From Candidula unifasciata (Eukaryota; Mollusca; Gastropoda; Stylommatophora; Geomitridae): a stretch of DNA of 64,000 bases. The stretch lies in contig CAJHNH020000809.1 in assembly GCA_905116865.2 (NCBI GenBank), positions 255,802 through 319,801 of the forward strand. Direction: 5' to 3'. Below are positions 44,301 through 54,905 of this stretch, one piece after another (positions within the stretch are counted from its first letter, which is position 1; every line of letters starts with the position of its first letter). The notes beneath the pieces were generated by a model, which saw only the letters and a list, made by a program, of their open reading frames with translations, had not been told where the DNA came from and ran no database searches. A program made the position numbers and the translations under genes.

Positions 44301-46164
44301 GACCACCATTTATAGTTTTAAAATTTTGGGTATTTTACTTTGCCAAAAAAATACTGAAAACAGTTTTTGATGTTGGATAGTTCCGAAATGTGAAAATATT
44401 CCGCGTGTGACAAAAGTGGTCCTATAGGTATTTTCCTGATATAAGAACGGGTTAGTCATGTCATGGATATGTGTTTGAAATGTTATGTAGAGCCTCAAAG
44501 TGGGCCTTTTGTTAGTGTGTGATTCGGTTTTGTCAGTCTGGGTTGGCACCTAGGCTTTGGTGTACGTAAATACCATTTACCCGGAGCACTCAGGTCACGC
44601 TTTTAGATCCAAATGTTCGGCGATGAGAATTGCTGTGGCATGTTGGGTAACGAACTCAAATGCTCTCTGTGGGAATGGGGTGGGGTATTAAACTCATAGT
44701 GCATCCGAAAGAGGTAGGGAAGGGTGAGGGAAAAGGGGCCGGAGGCCATTCAGTCATTTCTCGTCGTTGCCGTCTAGCTGGATTTTAGCATGGCCTTTAA
44801 CCGGAATTATACGTATAACGTCACCAACGTTTGCTATCAGCCCACTGACGGGGTCGTATTGGTGGTTAAATGATCTAGTCCTGTCAGTATCGAGTCACTT
44901 GTTTTCCCTATTTTCTATCAGTTATATATTGTTGTGAGTCCTACCAGTCATGTGTATGTTGTATGCATGATGTGGCATGGGATGGGTTTGAGTATGAATC
45001 CCTGGAGTATATGGACGCACACACTGAAGTGTTTGCCTTCATGCACTCGAGTATTACATGTTTGCAAGTCCTTTCATACTTATCCGTGTATGCATACCTA
45101 ATTGACCTTCCGTACACATGCATATTCTTTCATATGCGTCTACCAATGCCTACATAAATGCACTTAAAGTCATAAAAACATGTACATCCACTCGTAAGGA
45201 CATTCACTCTTTCATGTCTTGTGTGTTATGTTGTGTCGCTATGTCTGTAATATCGTCTGGTCATGTGACTTTTTTTATGTCCCGTTCCTGGTATGTGACC
45301 TGTCCGTAACTTTCTTATCATGTTCTGGTGAATGGTGTGTGTTGATGCCGTTCTTGCTGCGTACACACTTCATTCCATTTATTCTCATTAATTTACAGCC
45401 ATGCAACAACATCATTTATGGGTTCCTGGAGTGCACTGTCAGTCACACACACACACAAGTATATAAATATACGCGCTCTCATATATATGTATTTAACACA
45501 ACACACATTCATTCACACATATACATGCATACAACAATACATTTCTATATCCCTGTACTCGTTCATCTGTACCTTTTGCACAGCTATATTCCTACTGTTC
45601 AGTCCATACGTAACCCCGTGCCATTGACCTACATACATCTTGTCTTATGTATCCATCCTATACATAAATGCTCTCATACTACGCGCACTCATCCGTGCGT
45701 GTCCACACATGTTTACACCTATGCACCCATCATACGTACACTACCTCCCTCACGCTAGGGTGTCCGGAGTCACCATATGATCAGTTCCTTCTGGTGTCCA
45801 GGGTTGATCCTCAACCTGGTCTTTTTAGTTTTGGTTTGTTTTAATTAGGTACTGTTTAACAAGTGCTATCATTATCACATTCACATCTATTTATTTCACT
45901 GAACATCATCTAAGGTCTTCACAAATAATAATGCATTACAATTCACAACGTGTTAGGAAATACCCTACAATAGATGGAACCTATCTTTCTCTCTACACAC
46001 CTCAACCCACGTTGCGTAAAATCATTGAACGCAACGGACAAATCAGAACTACATGTTTCTCGTCCTAAAACCAGTGAGCCTAAGAGAGCGAACTCTACAC
46101 TCCCATCTGTTTTATCACTTCCTGACCCCCAAGTTGGCCAGGTTTTTAGCTCGCTTAAATAAGC
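44301..46164. other. no recognisable gene; CA- and CAT-rich simple sequence
   Basis: Low-complexity CA/TA-rich sequence dominates 45440-45740. Short frames, including plus-strand 45219-45758 (179 codons), are made of such simple sequence and show no domain. A short plus-strand frame 45974-46162 abuts the next LINE remnant and is unrecognised. Confidence 0.4.
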
Positions 46165-47975
46165 CTAATTCAATTTATATAACAGTCGTCCAGCGGCTGT
46201 TTCAGGTTTAAGATCGTTTCTTTAATATCTGGTCTTCTGCTAGTTTTATGTGTTTTTAACGTCTGCACCGAGGACAACGAATCTGTCAGTATGATAAATT
46301 TAGCTGGAGGTTTATTTATTACCATCTCTAGTGCCTTCATTATTCCTTGTTGTCCATTCAGGAAAGAACATGCCGCTAGAAGTGCTTCTGTCTCTGCTCT
46401 GTAATTGGAGGAATACGAACCTGTTGGTACAGCCTGGTTGATTTTTAAACCATTTGGGCATTCTATGTATATTCCTCCTCCTCCGTCTCTTACTGCTCTC
46501 TTGGCTGAACCATCTGTATACACTCGAATCCAACTCTGGTGTGGATAAAGTCTATTGATCTCTCCTTCTGTAGTTGATTTCATATCAGTGCTGCTCATTG
46601 ACGATTTGGATAAGATCCCTGTTACAGTGGTTCTGACTGTTGGTAGGCTATCCCTAAGCCAAGGAGGAGGGGGGCAGTTGTTGTAAGGTTTAAGTGGAAC
46701 ATTTGGTATTATGGGAGGAAGTTTAAGGACAGCGAGCTTGGCATTTGCGTTCTTAATAAAACAGGTTCTCTTTAATCTAGCCTTCTGGGGTTTCTGCAAT
46801 CGGCTGTGCATGTGTTGTTCTTTAAAGTGGTGGTATTTGGAGAGCTGGGTGAGAAGCTTTGTGTCTCTCCTATCTTTCAGATCATGGTAATTGTTTCCAT
46901 ATCTGATATGGGCGTGCCTCTGTCATAATACGGAGAGCATGGTTTTGGATCTCTGAGACTTTATGAAAATTTGATTTAGCTGCTGTGCCCCAAGCAGCTA
47001 TTCCAAATTCTAGTGTTGGCCTCACATAGCCTGTATAGGTCCTCTTAAGGACATTGAGGTTTGCCCCCCAGTCTGTTCTAGCTAACTTCCTCATCAGTTG
47101 AGTCCTTTGCTCTGTGTCTTTTCTATCTGTTTTCTCTAAGTGAGTCTTGGGTCAAAGGTTACTCCTAAATATGATGGTGAGTCATCATGTTTCAGGGATT
47201 CTTGAAGCCTTGTCTGTGCTCTTCCAGTGTCATCCTCTTAACTCAGTAGCGCCAGATCATCGGCATACATAACAGCATGAACTCCATTACAGAGGGTTGA
47301 TTTTATGTCGTTAATGTAAACTAGGAAAAGAACTGGGGACAGAACTCCGCCTTGTGGAACTCCATGTTTCATTGTGACTGATCTGCTCCTTGAACCCTGT
47401 ATCTTGACTCTTGCAGATCGATTTTCAAGATATTTTACGATCCACCCAAGCATGTGATGGGATATTCCACTTTCAAGTAGCATTTGTTTCAGCCTATTTT
47501 CCCACTCTTTGTCGAAGGCCTTTTCCATATCCACCCAGACTGCAATAGTGTGCTTTTTTTCCTGGAATGCATCTTCAATGTGTTGAGCAAAAAATGTAAT
47601 TTGGTCTTCTGTTGATCTACAACGTCGAAAACCTGCATGTTCCTCCATTAGTTTGAAGTTTTTCTCTAGGAACCAGGTCAGTCGGTTGTTCAATAATCTT
47701 TCAAATAGTTTGCACAACAGCTAGTGAGGCTGATGGGTCTGTAGCTGTCTGCGTTGTTCTACGGCTTTCCTTGTTTCAGGATTACGAAGATTTCAGACTT
47801 CCTCCAGGCTGGAGGAACTATACTAAAAATCCAGCTGGCATTAAATGTGATTAATAATTTCTTTTTGGCACTTGGACCCATGTGTAGTAATATAGCATTC
47901 GTGATTTTATCGGGGCCAGGAGCTTGGTTGGATTTCAGCTGGTTGAGTCCTGTGTTAAGTTCACTCACTGAGAAT
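46165..47975 (-). mobile_element. LINE internal fragment, RT plus partial RNase H, minus strand
   Basis: Begins in RT (47975) and stops inside RNase H (46165), so both ends are missing. A missing 3' end is unusual for a LINE, which normally loses its 5' end, and suggests a later deletion or rearrangement at 46165. No tail or TSD was seen. Confidence 0.82.
46170..47968 (-). pseudogene. LINE reverse transcriptase and RNase H remnant
   Basis: Read on the minus strand: LKSNQAPGPDKITNAILLHM and PAWRKSEIFVILKQGKP, a break near 47720-47760, then CKLFERLLNNRLTWFLE, GFRRCRSTEDQI, VWVDMEKAFDKEWE (first Asp), HGVPQGGVLSPVLFLVYIND and HAVMYADDLALLS (YADD box). After about 150 bp of lost frame, the thumb TYTGYVRPTLEFGIAAWGT follows. 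RNase H has IRVYTDGSAKRAVRDGGGG (Asp), NYRAETEALLAAC (Glu) and FIILTDSLSSVQTL (Asp), and then the sequence ends before the His/Asp motif. The style resembles I/jockey-type LINEs with RNase H. Confidence 0.9.
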
Positions 47976-48069
47976 TAAGGGTGGTGATAATGATGCATAT
48001 TTAAACTTACCCCACATCTCACCAGCATTTGACAGAGAAGGAGAAAGACAGGAATAAAAAGAACCGGAT

Positions 48070-48097
<28 letters not shown>
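48070..48097. repeat. 28-nt G homopolymer
   Basis: An uninterrupted G run after ggat. The length in an assembly is uncertain. Confidence 0.95.
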
Positions 48098-48100
<3 letters not shown>

Positions 48101-48344
48101 GATTAAAAGTTTTGGACGACTTGTGTACTATTTAAGTTACACACTAATCAACACACTTCCAGGTTTCTATAGATATAACTTTCGCTCCCTCTCACTCGAA
48201 GCAGGACTCAACGACAATAGTTCCGTCATACACTGGATTTATTCGACAGAACACAAGAGGGTATACACAAGTCCTCACATCAACAAAACGGCTTATTCAG
48301 AGACATTGATCTTAATTGGCAATCGCACCTAGCCTATATAGTCC

Positions 48345-49584
<1,240 letters not shown>

Positions 49585-49800
49585 GTACCCCACCAGGATA
49601 TCACACAAGCGATAAACACCAGATGGCACAAAGTGCACCATGTGGATGAGGATCACTCGTGGAGAGTTCCCGGAAACCGCGTTCGGCCATTAGGCCATAT
49701 TTAAGGCCGGGATATATTGCGGCTCCTGGCAAGAGCCAGGGTGGGGCTTCAAAATAACGAAGAATTGCATCTCGCGAGGAGATTACGGGTTGACAAATGG
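49585..49800. repeat. dispersed repeat family D, copy 3 (most complete)
   Basis: The contiguous blocks are ccaccaggatatcacacaag, gataaacaccagatggcaca, gtggatgaggatcactc, gttcggccattaggccatat, ggctcctggcaagagccagg and ggggcttcaaaataac, the same order as copies at 5693 and 5905. On the reverse strand, tggcctaatggccgaacgc resembles a Pol III A box, and a gtgatcctcatcc block follows at about tRNA spacing. A tRNA-related SINE is possible but not shown. Confidence 0.7.
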
Positions 49801-49956
49801 ACATTTTCAAAATGTTACTCTAATTTTCTCTAACAGTTTATCTTATTTCTGATCTCATTTAAATTGTGTCAGTTGCAGTTTGTTTAAGAATTCAAATAAA
49901 GTAAAAGTTAATACTGCCAAATTCGGAATGAATTTGCCATAGTAATTAATCAAGCC

Positions 49957-50240
49957 TAACGAACAAACGAACTTCATTTTCAAAGGGTCACAAATTGGGC
50001 ACGCAGGTTCTTCTTAAATTCGGATCTTCCAAACAATCATCGCTGGTAGATTTAATCAATAAAGAATGTTAAGTTCATTTAATAATATTCATAATATGAA
50101 TATCAAGCAAAAATACAAAAACACGGGTGGTAAAATGTATGCGCACACTCGCGCGTGCACACAAACACCCACATACACACGCAAACCCGCTCACTCACTT
50201 ACATAAACATGTGTACCGACATACATACAAACACAGCAAA
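49957..50240 (-). mobile_element. LINE family C 3' end, third copy
   Basis: The left edge taacgaacaaacgaacttca then tcacaaattgggcacgcagg matches the 3' ends at 39095 and 10436. The match to the 10436 copy continues with ataaagaatgttaagttcat and tggtaaaatg, then a CA-rich stretch. Only 3' untranslated sequence remains. Confidence 0.78.
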
Positions 50241-50309
50241 TACACCCAACACCTCTGTGCGATAGTTTACAGCACAAACAGTAGGACAATAGAAGAATAA
50301 TCTACACTT

Positions 50310-50802
50310 GACATTGTGGGCTTGAGAACCTGACATGATCTACAATGGGAGGTATCTTTAACTGACATTATGGGCTTGAGAACCTGACATGATCTACAAT
50401 GGGAGGTATCTTTAACTGACGTTATGGGCTTGAAAACCTGACATGATCTACAATGGGAGGTATCTTTAACTGACGTTATGGGTATGAAAACCAGAAATGG
50501 TCTACAGTGGGTGCTGGCATCTACAACTGACAGCTTGGGTATGAGACCAGAAATGATTTACAATGAGTACTGGAATCTCGAACTGACTGTGTGGGTATGA
50601 GAACCAGGAATGATTTACAATGAGTACTGGAATCTCGAACTGACTGTGCGGGTATGAGAACCAGGAATGATTTACAATGGGTACTGGAATCTCGAACTGA
50701 CTGTGCGGGTATGAGAACCAGGAATGATTTACAATGAGTACTGGAATCTCGAAATGACTGTGCGGGTGTGTGAACCAGAAATGATCAACAATGGGTGCTG
50801 GG
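50310..50802. repeat. 54-bp to 57-bp minisatellite, about 9 copies
   Basis: The first units (50310-50480) are 54 bp, with gggcttgagaacctgacatg and atctacaatgggaggtatct. Later units are 57 bp, with gggtatgagaaccaggaatg and atttacaatgggtactggaa. Both clearly descend from one unit. The array ends exactly where the MITE begins at 50803, and it does not resume on the other side. Confidence 0.92.
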
Positions 50803-51000
50803 CAGGGCTGCCAGTGGGATTTTTTAAAAAAAAACCCAGCTAAGCTGACCAAAAAACCCAAGCAATACATGAGCGAAGAACACAAAAGCACAACAGGGTT
50901 GCCGGATAAAAAAAACGTCATTTTATGCCAAACCATCACCCAAAATATGCCAGAAAATTGCCAAATTAAGTGTAACATTGATCACTTCACATCAAAAGCT

Positions 51001-53323
51001 CTAGATTGAACTCTTTACTGTCCTCCTCACTGGAACCAGTGGAAGATGCAGCATAAACCTTTTCGGATGTAAAATCTGCATTTTCTCAGATGGAATGAAG
51101 TCTTTGCAACATTTCTTTGATATCAATAGTTCTGCTCTAATTCTGACAACTGCATCTAGAAAATCCAGTTGTATTTTGTTTCTTGCTTTTGATATGGTTG
51201 AAGTAACAAGAGAGAATATTCTCTCAACTGCAGCATTGCTAACGGGCATTTTTAAGCAAGTAAGAGCGAAAGTGGCCAACTCTTTAAATGCCTGGTGTCG
51301 AAGTACGCCTATCCAAAAATATTCCGTTTTTAGGTAGTCCATCCTTCTTAAATGTAGCTTCTTCTTTCCAGTTGACAACAATCAGTTTTCTGTACTGTTC
51401 TTCTATAATACTGATTACTGTTCTTCTATAATACTGATGTTGTTTTCTGCCAGGTGTAAACATGGCAGCTCTGAAAACTGTGTCCTTGATATTTGATTTA
51501 AAACTGCCAAAGGGCTCAATGTTGACAGATTTTGAAATATATTCTCGGTGGGAAGTCTACACGTAATTTGATTGAGAGCTTCCTCTAACACATACATGCA
51601 TCTTTCTTTAACATTGTTTATTTCTATCTCAGCTTCAGTCCCGTTATTCTTCTGTAGGAACGCATTACATTCCGTTAGGAATTTAATACCAAAGTCAACG
51701 GGATGAATTTTGTTGCTGCTCATTGACGTCATACAGTCTGTTCTTAAGACTTTTCTTGTGCATGGACAATTCTTGGTGTAGTTCATGAGGGTCAGCTTTT
51801 GTTTGTTGAAAAAGACTGTTCAGTCTTTCAAACTCTTGTACAATTGGTGTCGCAAACACAAAGTACAAATAATTTTTGTAGTCTAACAGCATTTCCTTTA
51901 ACAATCTTACTTTATATTTTGTGTCAAACGTTGTCTGTGCTAATTCAGCACGTGTGAAATAAGCTTTCAATTCTTTCCAGTTCACCAACATACTGAACAA
52001 AATCTTTCCACCCACAAGCCAGTAGATGACAGTTTCTCAAATGGAAGAGGAGCAGTTCATTCTGATTCAAACTCCGTAGATGTGTTCATCACTCTAAACA
52101 GTTCTTTATAGGCTTCTCATTTTAAATCACTATGACTAAACCACTGAGGTATTTCTGACAGTGAGAAACCAATATTTGATGGCAGCTTGGCAATTGCAAT
52201 ACAAAGGCAGAGTGCTAATGAATGGCAGATACATCTGAGCTGTACACAAAAAGGAGACACATCTTTAATTCTGGACCGTACATGTTTGAAGCCCCATCTG
52301 ACGCAAAACCAATGTAATTTGTAAGACTCTGACCACACTTTTTGATTTCCTTATCAATCAAATTAAATAAGTTTTCTCCTGTAGCTACTTGCAAGGAAAT
52401 TCACTCTTTGTCCCAAGAAATGCATCATACGTTCATAGGTTCCTACTTAGAGCCCAAAATGAACGCAAGATGCGCCGATTTTACGTCTCTCTTGACTACC
52501 CATTGGGCCTCTGATGCTAAACACTGAAAGAGTTAAAGCAAGAAATCCAGTAAACATTTCATTTTTCCTGTCACTGAAAAAAACTAACTATAACGCACAA
52601 GAACTTTTGAGTTTAAACTTCAGTAGACTCGTTTATAATGATGTCGTATCTCTTGTTCCGAAAATTCTCAATAAGGTCATCCTTAAATGTAGGCGATATA
52701 ATATTTCTTATTAAGCATAAACATTTAGTTATATGCAACTGTATGTGCTCCAGTGTGCTCCCCTGACCATCCGCTCTCAGGATTTCACTTTTTTGTTTTT
52801 AGTATCCAGAAGCCATGAGTTGTTAACCCTTAGGCTCGGTATTATGGATATCGCAACCCTTCGGCCTTGATTCCATTTTAAATACCGTAAATCTGGGAGA
52901 AATGTGGCTTTTCTTCCCACCCCCGGGAGTGAACCCGGACCACAAGGAGTTCGTCACCCGCTCACCGCGCAATCCGGTTTAGCCAACTACGCTAGATAGA
53001 CGGGCCAGGATTTCACTTAAATGATAATTTGTGCGTATTGAACAATGGCAGGTCATGCTTACAGCAAGTTGCAACTTTGCTGCTTTAACTTTATCATTAC
53101 TTTGCCTAGGAGTAATTGTTGTAATAAGGTGTGACTGGTTTTTTGACGGAGTTTTCATCCTGTGTTTTTCGGATTTTTCATGATTTGAAATGCTAGTAAT
53201 TCTTGGTGCAACAGTGCACTGACACAGTTTACAATATGCTGCCTCTGATCCGTCTGAAGATCTTTTGAGCCATGAGTATGTTTTCTTCCAATTACTATTA
53301 TTTATACTTGCGATTGCTGTCAT
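51001..53323 (-). pseudogene. hAT transposase (family Y), broken by frameshifts and a SINE
   Basis: On the minus strand from 53323: a BED-type finger with C31, C34, H48 and H54 (AAYCKLCQ ... SNHEKSEKH), then LAVSMTCHCSIRTNYHLSE just before the SINE. After it the catalytic core is scattered over 52117-52715, 51695-52015 and 51415-51786 in several frames. 51001-51381 holds the C-terminal dimerisation domain, with VSNAAVERIFSLVTSTISKA and DFLDAVVRIRAELL. This order (BED finger, RNase H-like core, hATC) is that of hAT transposases. Frameshifts in every third of the gene and the SINE make it inactive. Confidence 0.92.
52791..53005 (-). mobile_element. tRNA-derived SINE (family S), full copy with TSD
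   Basis: A 13-bp perfect TSD, caggatttcactt, lies at 52778-52790 and 53006-53018. Read on the minus strand it begins with a tRNA-like head: an A box in tagttggctaaaccgg (52974-52989) and a B box in ggtccgggttcactccc (52925-52941), spaced as in a tRNA. An unrelated body follows, with an A-rich 3' end (taaaaacaaaa). Transcribed by RNA polymerase III and moved by a LINE, in the usual SINE manner. A deleted copy is at 42563-42712. Confidence 0.93.
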
Positions 53324-53870
53324 AAGATGCTTTCCATTTTTTGGATGACGTGGCCATTGGTAAAAGTAATAAAATCTATCACAGATAGAACTAGTTCTAT
53401 ATATTATCTATTTTCTGTCCTTAAGTAGTTTCTGAACAGTCTGAATCACTTGGTATCAGTGGTGGGTTGTCGTTTTATGTCTCGCATTAATTCTAGTAAA
53501 AACATAAATTACAGAGGTTTATAGCAGTCACGATCCGTTTAGGGGGACAGCAAAACAATAAGAAATGGCGCGAATCTCCGTTAGTCCGTACCAGGACATC
53601 ACAACAAAGTCAAACTGAAATAAAGATTTTAACTGTAGGGCTACATTACTTTTAGTAAATTTGCGTAAATATAACAGAGGAACCATGAAGAAAATGTAAG
53701 CACATCATGATAAGAAATGCCAGGAAAAAACCAAATATGCCAGAATATGCCAGTTCATTAGCGTATGCCAGTTCAATTTCAAATATGCCAGATTTGTGGA
53801 ATCTGGCATAAAAAATGCCAATATGGCAACCCTAAAGCACAATAAAAAACCCAGATTGTTGAAAAGATCA

Positions 53871-54380
53871 CAACATCAAGTAAAGCAACAAGTAAAGCAA
53901 ACCAAGTATTGGGACAGCTAGCCCCCCTCTTACAGCATAAGACAATCCCAATCAGCACAAAGAGACATCTTATTCAAAGCATATTTATTCCAACTCTGTG
54001 CTACCAGTGCCAGACATGGTCACTCACAACAAACCATAAAAGAAAATTAGTAACCACGGAAATGAGATGTCTGAGAAGGGCTGTAGGAGTGACCATAAGA
54101 GATAAGATCAGGAATGAGATCATAAGAGAACAAGTTGGCACAGAACCAATTCTGGATTACATACAAAGACAGCAAGTGAAATGGTTTGCCCACTTAGAGA
54201 GAATGCCTTGTGACACCATACCATACAAAGCATACATGGAAAGAGAAGAAGGACGTAGAGCACGAGGTAGACCAAGAACAAGATGGAAGGATAACATCAG
54301 AGAAACTCTACAACAGCACGATGTGCCTATGGTTTAGGCAGCCAGAAGAGCTAGAAACAGAACCTTATATCTCCCTCGAC
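53871..54380 (+). pseudogene. LINE family A polyprotein C-terminus
   Basis: The frame runs open from the truncation point to a stop at 54335-54337 and continues in similarity past it. Segments: QVLGQLAPLLQHKTIPIST, HLIQSIFIPTLCYQCQTWSL (RT thumb region), VTTEMRCLRRAVGVTIRDKI, QVKWFAHLERMPCDTIPYKA, GRRARGRPRTRWKDNI and, after the stop (TAG where the other copy has a Glu codon), ARRARNRTLYLPRHPQR. It lacks endonuclease and RT catalytic motifs. Downstream LINE-type polyproteins of this kind end with this basic, Arg-rich block. Confidence 0.88.
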
Positions 54381-54425
54381 ACCCACAGCGGTAAAAGAGG
54401 AAGTGAAGAAGAAGAAGAAGAAGAA
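53871..54425 (+). mobile_element. LINE family A, 5'-truncated, GAA tail, with TSD
   Basis: A 13-bp TSD, gttgaaaagatca (53858-53870) versus gttgaaaaaatca (54426-54438), has one mismatch. It is inserted in the MITE just right of the family Y hAT. The 3' end is a GAA repeat directly before the TSD. It serves as the uninterrupted reference for the split copy at 6382-9634. Confidence 0.94.
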
Positions 54426-54905
54426 GTTGAAAAAATCAAATTTTATAGTTACGAAACGAAACCGTTACCCCCTTTTATGTAAGGATAAAAAAAAAAAAAA
54501 CCTGGATTTTAAAAATTGAACCCAAGGCATCAAATAAAAACCCATAACTGGGGGGTAAAAACCCATCATTGGCCTCCCTGGTGCTAGGATACACACCCGA
54601 CAAGTTGAGAACCAATCACCAAAACATTGCGGTAGAGGGCGCTGAGATTATACTGCCATTATTATAAAGAATGTTACTCCCCACTTTCTTTGTGTTCTAA
54701 ACAGTTTTCTGATCTCTCTGAGCCTCAAAAGGAGAGATAATTTTAGACTATGATTTTAATATTAAAAACACTATGTTATATATTAAGAATCTTGAGTTGG
54801 GTTTTACCCCCTCGCTGTGGAAGACGACGTTTGTGTTTAGCGGCCGTGAAGGAAGAGCTCTGAGATGGCAGCTGCAGTGACTTCCCCTATCACGTCTGCT
54901 CGGGC

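Larger units (their letters stand above)
50894..53834 (-). mobile_element. hAT transposon (family Y), near full length, 2941 bp
   Basis: The ends are cagggttgccgg at 50894 and, in reverse, tagggttgccat ending at 53834. Perfect 8-bp TSDs, aagcacaa, lie at 50886-50893 and 53835-53842. It is inserted in the MITE and itself contains a SINE at 52791-53005. The deleted sister at 31736-33424 shares both ends. Confidence 0.95.
50803..54580. mobile_element. hAT-type MITE (family X) carrying nested insertions
   Basis: The inverted ends are cagggctgccagtgggattt at 50803 and, in reverse, cagggaggccaatgatgggt ending at 54580. The 8-bp TSD gtgctggg (50795-50802) versus gtgctagg (54581-54588) differs at one site. 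Removing the hAT at 50894-53834 and the LINE at 53871-54425, each with one TSD copy, leaves about 261 bp with no coding capacity, so the parent was a short non-autonomous element. A sister is at 33441-33655. Confidence 0.9.

Noticed and set aside
52925..52989. Functional tRNA gene
   Set aside because: The A and B boxes are real, but the sequence is the head of a SINE with a body, an A-rich end and a TSD. The cloverleaf is not well kept.
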